A stretch of DNA of 6,843 nt from positions 1 through 6,843 of the forward strand of contig JAUVAR010000144.1 of the NCBI GenBank assembly GCA_030591625.1, read 5' to 3'. This document shows positions 1 to 5,080 of the stretch, piece after piece. The number at the start of each line of letters is the position of its first letter. The first letter of the stretch is position 1. Made by a program: the position numbers and the translations under genes. The notes under the pieces are model-generated. The model did no database searches. It worked only from the letters and a program-made list of their open reading frames with translations, and was not told the DNA's origin. Origin of the DNA: Candidatus Zixiibacteriota bacterium (GTDB taxonomy: Bacteria > Zixibacteria > MSB-5A5 > GN15 > FEB-12).

Positions 1-476
1 GTCTTGGAAAAATTGAAGATTACTCTCTTATTTTAGCCGGTAAGCAGTCGGTTGATTCTGACTCCGCTCAGGTTCCTGCCGCCGTAGCCGGAATGATAGG
101 TCTGCCTCAGGCAATGTATGTAAAGAAATTTGATGCTATCGAAGAAGGCAAAGCAACGGTGCATCGTATTACCGAAGATGGTTACGATGTTATTGAAACA
201 TCACTTCCGGCAGTTGTATCGGTTGTGAAAGAGATCAACGAACCAAGACTTCCATCGCTCAAGGGCAAGATGGGGGCCAAGAAGAAAGTGATCACCAAAT
301 GGAGTGCGGCAGATCTCGGACTTGATGGCACAGGCATTGGGGCTTCTTCGGCAACCAAAACGACCAAAGTTACTCCTCCGCCGGCTCGTCCGAGCGGTGA
401 GATGATTGAGGGTGAGACACCCGAGGAGATCGCGGATAAGCTTTTCACCAAGCTTCGCGATAATCAGGTCATATAG
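1..476 (+). CDS. etfB: Electron transfer flavoprotein subunit beta, C-terminal part (5' end outside window)
   Basis: The reading frame is open from base 3 and encodes 157 residues up to the TAG at 474-476. EtfB proteins are usually about 250-265 residues, so roughly the first 100 are missing. EtfB pairs with EtfA to form a soluble FAD-containing heterodimer; the beta subunit also binds AMP. It carries electrons from flavin dehydrogenases (such as acyl-CoA dehydrogenases) to a membrane quinone oxidoreductase or a bifurcating partner. Visible family landmarks are AGKQSVDSDSAQVPAAVAG near the fragment's start, matching the conserved GKQaiDxDxxQV nucleotide-binding segment. Next comes VHRITEDGYDVIETSLPAVVSV, close to the EtfB family signature but with Asp where Glu is usual. 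Then SLKGKMGAKKKVITKW and the C-terminal tail PPARPSGEMIEGETPEEIADKL. No etfA follows; a terminator comes directly after, so etfA must lie upstream or elsewhere. The identification is secure. Whether the complex is classical or bifurcating cannot be judged without the N-terminus and neighbours. Confidence 0.93.
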   Translation, partial: LGKIEDYSLILAGKQSVDSDSAQVPAAVAGMIGLPQAMYVKKFDAIEEGKATVHRITEDGYDVIETSLPAVVSVVKEINEPRLPSLKGKMGAKKKVITKWSAADLGLDGTGIGASSATKTTKVTPPPARPSGEMIEGETPEEIADKLFTKLRDNQVI

Positions 477-487
477 AAATTGATTTA

Positions 488-516
488 GGCTGCCAAATTG
501 GCGGCCTTTTTTTTTT
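488..516 (+). terminator. Rho-independent terminator after etfB
   Basis: A GC-rich 7-bp stem, GGCTGCC (488-494) with GGCGGCC (500-506), encloses the 5-base loop AAATT. It has six Watson-Crick pairs and one T-G wobble. A run of ten T follows at 507-516. It begins 11 bases after the etfB stop codon. This is a textbook intrinsic terminator and marks etfB as the last gene of its transcript. Confidence 0.92.
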
Positions 517-551
517 GATGCGTAATCTCTCACTTTTTCGTTTCCTGCAAC

Positions 552-917
552 ATGCTAATTAGAAAACTAAATGAAATCTCTGCTATCACTGCCGGTGATG
601 GCACTATCCTCAGAGAACTGCTCCACCCTGATCGGGAATATCCGTTCTCGGGCCGGTATTCGCTCGCTCATGCCAAAGTTGCCCCCGGTCAGTGTACAAT
701 CAAACACAGACTCAAAACCGATGAAGTTTACTACATAATTGCGGGAAACGGAGTAATGCATATTGACGACGAGATGTCTCCGGTTGAGGCAGGCGACGCT
801 ATTGATATTCCCCCGGGATCGCTCCAATGGATCGAAAATGACGGCCAAACCGAGCTTCTCTTCCTTTGTATTGTTGATCCGGCCTGGCGAACTGAAGATG
901 AAGAGATTTGTGACTGA
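552..917 (+). CDS. Small single-domain cupin protein, function unknown
   Basis: This is a 121-residue cytosolic protein made of one conserved beta-barrel cupin domain (Cupin_2 type), with no signal peptide or membrane segment. Cupin motif 1, G-x5-H-x-H-x3-E-x6-G, is readable as G46, H52, L54, E58, G65. Motif 2, G-x5-P-x-G-x2-H-x3-N, is readable as G81, P87, G89, Q92, N96. The second histidine of motif 1 is therefore Leu54 and the motif 2 histidine is Gln92, leaving His52 and Glu58 of the usual metal ligands. The pattern RELLHPD, YSLAHA, EVYYI, IPPG, CIVDPAW recalls a widespread family of short cupins annotated only as 'cupin domain-containing protein', so the substitutions may be a family trait. 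The ATG at 552 is the only usable start: an in-frame TGA lies at 516-518 and no ATG, GTG or TTG intervenes. No Shine-Dalgarno sequence precedes it. It sits 35 bases after the upstream terminator's T-run, so it should have its own promoter, but I see no convincing one. A sugar- or small-molecule-binding or isomerase role is possible but unproven. Confidence 0.9.
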   Translation: MLIRKLNEISAITAGDGTILRELLHPDREYPFSGRYSLAHAKVAPGQCTIKHRLKTDEVYYIIAGNGVMHIDDEMSPVEAGDAIDIPPGSLQWIENDGQTELLFLCIVDPAWRTEDEEICD

Positions 918-968
918 TTTTTTTCACTCGAAAAGAGAAATTTCCCTCTCGTAAATTGAATTTCAACT

Positions 969-998
969 TTGACAACGGAATCTGATTTAGAATATATT
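969..998 (+). promoter_or_regulatory. Sigma-70-type promoter for the 751-residue exported protein gene
   Basis: A perfect -35 box TTGACA (969-974) is separated by 18 bases from a -10-like box TATATT (993-998, one mismatch to TATAAT), in an intergenic stretch with A/T-rich sequence just upstream. Initiation about 7 bases beyond the -10 box would fall at about 1004-1006, on the ATG of the next gene. No Shine-Dalgarno sequence is present there, so the transcript would be leaderless or nearly so. The match is seen directly; promoter activity is inferred. Confidence 0.6.
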
Positions 999-1003
999 CG
1001 GGC

Positions 1004-3259
1004 ATGGTGAAAATAGAGAAAAAACAGCATCAAATAGCCTGGTCACATTTAATAATGACTGCGCTTGTTCTTTTGGCATCGTTGTATCCTATAACCGGAC
1101 AAAGTGCCAACCTTACGTCGTACACCGTTACCGACCTGCGAGTGCTTTATGTATATTCCGATGAAGCGTCAATCGACTGGCCGGTAATTTTTTACCTGAA
1201 CGAAGCGCACAAATGTCGTGTCGATTTGGTAACGATTGGAGCTGAGTCGGGGCAGGCGACAAGAACAATTGAAATTGAGAATCGTGATATATTCCATCAC
1301 AGGTTCTATCCTGATCAGGCCGATTCCAACTATACGGATACGATATTTGAATACTTGATGAAAGAACGTGCGCCTGATTTGGTCATCTTGGCCGAGACAT
1401 CGGGAGAGCATATAAAACGTCTTGAAGAAAAGTTACTTAATGCAGGTTCAAATCCGGGCCATATTTTTAATATCAGTAAAATTTATCGTCTGGCTGGTCT
1501 GTCTGATACAGGGCAGACAAGTCTTGGAACAGTAAGATTAAACTGTCGCGAACTTTGGGATGATTACTATGATCGCATCAAAATAGAAGTGTCGGAGATA
1601 TTCCCATGGTATGAGGCGGGGGACTATTCTGGTGCACAGCTCGAAAAGTATAATCTACTTTATGATATCACCCCCGGTTCAGCAACTGATCCCGATTTTG
1701 TATCCGGTCTTCGTTCGAGTCGTTTGGTGGCAGTTATTGATTCTGTTCTTCCTGATGGGTCACTTCGTAAATCGTTCGCATCTCGGGCACGAATGTTCCT
1801 TTCGATGTTTGGATATTCTGGAACTGCTGTTGGTCGTAAGCGAATTGAAAATATCATGCACGGCTACAGGTCGATATATGAACTTTCAATACAGGTGAAA
1901 TCAGAAACCAAGCTAACAAATATTCCTGGATTTATTGCATATCTCGAAAGAGCTCGTAGTCAAGCCCAAAAGACAGTCTTGCATGAGATAGGTATGCGCT
2001 GGGATGGGGATATTATTTTACGCGACTCACCTCATGGACCAAAGCTTAAGTTTCGAGCAACGCTTTCAGTTAATGGACCGAGTGAAATTGAATTATCTTA
2101 TGTGCGGTTTTCTCCGTATTGGGACACGGTTGATGTTGCATTAGATTCTATCTCGCGCAAGATCGCTCCGCATCAGTCTTTTGTGCGTGAATATCTGGTA
2201 GATATCGAACGATCACGACTTGAAGCGAAAATGCCTGAGTCACTGACGTTTGTTGCAGAGATCGTTTATGGGCGTTTCCCAATGATAGTGAAATCATCAC
2301 TTCCAATCTGGGAGAAACCGGATATCAATGTAAGATTCCAGCCTGGATTTCATTTTATTCAGCCGTTTGCCCGTCTCAATGTTGATAAGGTAGTGGCGTC
2401 GATGAACTGGAAGGCGATCATTGATAAGCCGATGCAATTCCATGGAAATGTAAAGATTGAGCTGGTTACACCGCGTGGTGTTTTTGCAGGAGCTTATCGT
2501 CAGGAAGTACAACTCGACAAAGGATCAATCCGCGAGACAGTGCGGATTCCATTCTCAGTATCAAATCTTTTTGAACTCGGAGTGCAGCAGCAGATAATAA
2601 ATCTATTGATAAACGATCGGGTGGTTGCTTCAGATACCGGAATTATTCGAATTGCAACCTGCAAAATTGCTGACACGATAGCAGTAGGATTTCTGCCCGA
2701 CACAACCGGACTGCTTGAAGATATTCTCAGAATGACCGATGCTAATTTCCGTCCGATGACGGATCGTTCACTTCTAACGGGTGACCTTGATGCCTACAAT
2801 GTTATTGTGATCGGTTCGGGCGCAGCGAGAGGGTATCCTTCGCTTAGGAGTGTTAGAGGACGATTCGAAGATTATATTCGCGCGGGTGGTTCGATTGTTG
2901 TATTCGGTCAGCCGGGTGATTGGCCGGAACGAGTTTTGCCGGTTGCTCTTAGTCCCAAAAAAGAAATGATTCGTGGTGGGGATTTGCTCAATAGAATTGA
3001 AGGAGCCAGAATTCTAAGCTCACCTCATGTTATTAATGAGGCCGACTTATTGAGTTGGCTTGATATTCGCAGGGAGCTTGCGGCCGGACTTGTCTCTCCC
3101 GCGGAGAAAGTTTATGTGACACCTTCGGGTGCGACTCTTCTTTCGGTTTCAAGACTTGGTTCAGGGCAGATAATTTATTGTGGCTTACCCCTTACCGAAA
3201 TGATCTCAGAATTGAACATTGAAGCGATTCATCTGTTTTCGAATATTCTGAACTATTAG
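1004..3259 (+). CDS. Exported multidomain protein with C-terminal GATase1-like domain; possible inactive PIG-L/LmbE relative
   Basis: A 751-residue protein with no recognised gene name. The N-terminus has a basic stretch (KIEKK), a hydrophobic core at about 16-30 and a likely signal peptidase I site after QSA (residue 35), so it should be exported to the periplasm or cell surface. Residues 44-130 look Rossmann-like, with strands at RVLYVY, RVDLVTI and PDLVILA. Residues 345-550 are beta-rich and resemble NEW3/Ig-like sandwich domains. Residues 558-751 resemble a class I glutamine-amidotransferase-like fold: GDLDAYNVIVIG, then DYIRAGGSIVVFGQPGDW, PHVINEADLLSWLD and GSGQIIYCGLPL. The position of the usual nucleophile Cys carries FGQPG, so amidotransferase activity is not expected. 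This order is what I recall of long PIG-L/LmbE deacetylase-type proteins, but the metal-binding HPDDE motif is absent; VYSDEAS stands at the corresponding place. A binding, scaffolding or degenerate-enzyme role is inferred. The start at 1004 is preferred because the alternative ATG at 1055 would remove the signal peptide's basic region; an in-frame TGA at 983-985 limits upstream extension. An unrelated Rossmann domain at the N-terminus remains possible. Confidence 0.85.
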   Translation: MVKIEKKQHQIAWSHLIMTALVLLASLYPITGQSANLTSYTVTDLRVLYVYSDEASIDWPVIFYLNEAHKCRVDLVTIGAESGQATRTIEIENRDIFHHRFYPDQADSNYTDTIFEYLMKERAPDLVILAETSGEHIKRLEEKLLNAGSNPGHIFNISKIYRLAGLSDTGQTSLGTVRLNCRELWDDYYDRIKIEVSEIFPWYEAGDYSGAQLEKYNLLYDITPGSATDPDFVSGLRSSRLVAVIDSVLPDGSLRKSFASRARMFLSMFGYSGTAVGRKRIENIMHGYRSIYELSIQVKSETKLTNIPGFIAYLERARSQAQKTVLHEIGMRWDGDIILRDSPHGPKLKFRATLSVNGPSEIELSYVRFSPYWDTVDVALDSISRKIAPHQSFVREYLVDIERSRLEAKMPESLTFVAEIVYGRFPMIVKSSLPIWEKPDINVRFQPGFHFIQPFARLNVDKVVASMNWKAIIDKPMQFHGNVKIELVTPRGVFAGAYRQEVQLDKGSIRETVRIPFSVSNLFELGVQQQIINLLINDRVVASDTGIIRIATCKIADTIAVGFLPDTTGLLEDILRMTDANFRPMTDRSLLTGDLDAYNVIVIGSGAARGYPSLRSVRGRFEDYIRAGGSIVVFGQPGDWPERVLPVALSPKKEMIRGGDLLNRIEGARILSSPHVINEADLLSWLDIRRELAAGLVSPAEKVYVTPSGATLLSVSRLGSGQIIYCGLPLTEMISELNIEAIHLFSNILNY

Positions 3260-3272
3260 TTGAATGTCTGTG

Positions 3273-3302
3273 TTGAATCTCTAATCAGTTTATTATTATA
3301 CT
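3273..3302 (+). promoter_or_regulatory. Weak candidate promoter before the ABC exporter operon
   Basis: TTGAAT (3273-3278) and TATACT (3297-3302) are 18 bases apart in the AT-rich 55-base gap between the exported protein gene and the first ABC gene. Initiation would fall at about 3309, at the end of the Shine-Dalgarno sequence, which would spoil it. Another -10 choice, TATTAT at 3294-3299, gives a 15-base spacer. In AT-rich DNA such matches arise easily. Read-through from the upstream gene is an equally good explanation, as no terminator lies between them. Confidence 0.25.
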
Positions 3303-3303
3303 C

Positions 3304-3309
3304 AGAGGA
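3304..3309 (+). promoter_or_regulatory. Ribosome binding site that fixes a TTG start
   Basis: AGAGGA lies 5 bases before the TTG at 3315-3317. The in-frame stop TAA at 3282-3284 and the absence of any ATG or GTG between it and the TTG leave this as the only start that gives a complete ABC protein. The next in-frame ATG would begin inside the first membrane helix. Confidence 0.8.
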
Positions 3310-3314
3310 AACAG

Positions 3315-5078
3315 TTGAAGACCGACGACCGAACGACCAACCCCGACAGATTCTTCCGTATCAAGAAATACCTTAGGAACTATCGACTCTATTTAATCTT
3401 TGGTATTCTTTCTCTCTGTCTGACCAACGGGCTAATGCTCGTTACACCATATATTAGTAAAATCGTTGTTGATTTGCTTGTAGCGGGGGCGCCAGTTGAT
3501 CAGGTTGGGATGTGGGCTCTCATTATGGTAGGTTTGGCGTTGGTTGCCGGGCTATTTCGTTTTCTTACTCGTCGGACAATTATATGGATGTCTCGAAAGA
3601 TTGAATACGATCTGCGTGGTGAACTCGTAGAACATCTGTTGACTCTATCTCCATCCTTTTACGATAACAATCGTACCGGTGACATTATGGTAAGAGTGAC
3701 ATCTGATATCGAAGCGACCCGTCAGATGATCGGACCGGGGATCATGCAGATTTCGAATACAGTTTTCACCGTTCTTTTTTCGATACCGATGATGATTTAT
3801 CTCTCACCCGAATTGACACTGTACTCACTCGCACCGGCGGTTGTTCTTCCAATTATTGTTAATCGTTTGGGGAATTTGGTTCATAAGAAATCAACATTGA
3901 TCCAGGATCACTTTTCAAAACTGACAGCAACCGCACAGGAAAATCTATCTGGTATTAGAGTTGTCAAAGCGTATCGTCAGGAGAAAGCAGAAGTAGAAAA
4001 TTTTGAAGATATGTCGAAGCAATATTATCATCTTAATTTTGATTTGGGGAAACTACAGGCATTGTTCTTTCCACTGATACAAACAATCGGATTGTCACTC
4101 ACCTTGGTTGTGCTCTACTATGGTGGCATGAAAGCCGTTGAGGGAGAAATCCCGCTTGGAACTATTGTAGCGTTCATAGGGTATCTCGGGATGTTACTCT
4201 GGCCCATGATGGCAGTTGGATGGGTGGTGTCATTGTATCAGCGCGGTAAAGCATCACTTGATAGAATTAACAGTATCTTTAATACTGCCCCAGAGATTAT
4301 CTCCAATGAAAAAGGAACGAATGGCAAAAAGATTGAAGGAAAGATTGAGTTTAAAAATCTATCATTTTCATACGAACAAACAGAAGTCCTTTCTGATATA
4401 TCATTAACAATTGAGAAGGGAGAGACGGTTGGTTTGCTCGGATTGACAGGTTCCGGCAAGACAACAATCGTTTCGCTATTGGGACGATTGTATCAGGTTG
4501 AACGAGGTAAGATATTCGTTGATGGAATTGATATCAATGATTGGCCTCTTAAGGAACTTAGAAAAAATATTGGATTTGCAACGCAGGAACCGTTTTTGTT
4601 TTCCAACACAGTTGCAGAAAATATAGCGTTTGGAATTGATAACGCAAAGGCCGATGCAATTGCTGAAGCGGCTCGTATTGCGGCGCTTGATAAAGACATT
4701 GAAGGTTTTGCGCATAAGTTTGATACAATCGTTGGTGAGCGAGGTATCACTCTGTCGGGGGGACAAAAACAAAGAACCGCAATTGCACGGGCCTTGATGG
4801 TTGATCCTTCGATATTGATTCTTGATGATGCAACCTCATCGGTCGATACCGAGACCGAGCATGAGATCAACGAACGAATTCGCGCCCATTCTCGTGATTT
4901 GACAACGATAATTATTTCGCATCGTGTTTCATCGGTGAAAGATGCAGATCAAATTCTATTCCTTGCCCATGGTAAGATCGTTGAACAAGGAACGCATGAT
5001 GAATTGATGACTTTGGATAAGCGCTATGCTTCGTTGTATCGTTCGCAACTATTAGCGATTGAACTGGAGCAACTCTAA
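3315..5078 (+). CDS. Heterodimeric ABC exporter subunit 1 (degenerate-site half, TM287/BmrC-like)
   Basis: A 587-residue ABC half-exporter: an inner-membrane permease fused to an ATPase domain, a normal length for the family. Six membrane helices are visible at about 24-45, 65-84, 142-162, 164-182, 249-270 and 281-302. The ATPase domain runs from about 343 to 580. It has an aromatic A-loop (Tyr353), Walker A GLTGSGKT (376-383), Q-loop Gln424, signature LSGGQ (480-484), Walker B ILILD ending at Asp504, D-loop SSVD (508-511) and H-loop His536. The catalytic Glu after Walker B is Asp505 (codon 4827-4829). This is the hallmark of the degenerate-site subunit in heterodimeric exporters such as TM287/288, BmrCD and LmrCD. 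Translation starts at TTG. The stop codon shares its last base with the ATG of the next ABC gene, so the two are surely co-translated and assemble together. Drug or lipid export is typical of the family, but the substrate is unknown here. Confidence 0.95.
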   Translation: MKTDDRTTNPDRFFRIKKYLRNYRLYLIFGILSLCLTNGLMLVTPYISKIVVDLLVAGAPVDQVGMWALIMVGLALVAGLFRFLTRRTIIWMSRKIEYDLRGELVEHLLTLSPSFYDNNRTGDIMVRVTSDIEATRQMIGPGIMQISNTVFTVLFSIPMMIYLSPELTLYSLAPAVVLPIIVNRLGNLVHKKSTLIQDHFSKLTATAQENLSGIRVVKAYRQEKAEVENFEDMSKQYYHLNFDLGKLQALFFPLIQTIGLSLTLVVLYYGGMKAVEGEIPLGTIVAFIGYLGMLLWPMMAVGWVVSLYQRGKASLDRINSIFNTAPEIISNEKGTNGKKIEGKIEFKNLSFSYEQTEVLSDISLTIEKGETVGLLGLTGSGKTTIVSLLGRLYQVERGKIFVDGIDINDWPLKELRKNIGFATQEPFLFSNTVAENIAFGIDNAKADAIAEAARIAALDKDIEGFAHKFDTIVGERGITLSGGQKQRTAIARALMVDPSILILDDATSSVDTETEHEINERIRAHSRDLTTIIISHRVSSVKDADQILFLAHGKIVEQGTHDELMTLDKRYASLYRSQLLAIELEQL

Positions 5079-5080
5079 TG
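5066..5080 (+). promoter_or_regulatory. Ribosome binding site and TAATG stop-start overlap coupling the two ABC genes
   Basis: GGAG (5066-5069) lies 8 bases before the ATG at 5078-5080, within the last codons of the upstream gene. The upstream stop TAA (5076-5078) shares its final A with this ATG. The arrangement suggests translational coupling, which fits equal production of two heterodimer partners. Confidence 0.8.

Noticed and set aside
201..533. 110-codon minus-strand open frame across the end of etfB
   Set aside because: It runs through etfB codons and the etfB terminator, has no recognisable domain, and conflicts with the clearly conserved plus-strand frame.
517..551. Promoter for the cupin gene (TAATCT at 523-528 as a -10 box)
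   Set aside because: The matching -35 position falls in the GC-rich terminator stem and has no resemblance to TTGACA. The gene probably has a promoter, but I cannot locate it.
918..950. Possible terminator after the cupin gene (T7 run at 918-924 and a GAGA/TCTC hairpin downstream)
   Set aside because: The T-run is not preceded by a stem, and the GAGA...TCTC stem is only 4 bp and lacks a following T-run, so it does not meet the pattern of an intrinsic terminator.
4493..4870. 125-codon open frame on the minus strand inside the first ABC gene
   Set aside because: It lies fully within the ATPase domain coding sequence, has a low-complexity Ser/Ala/Ile-rich translation without a recognisable domain, and is an antisense shadow of a conserved gene.
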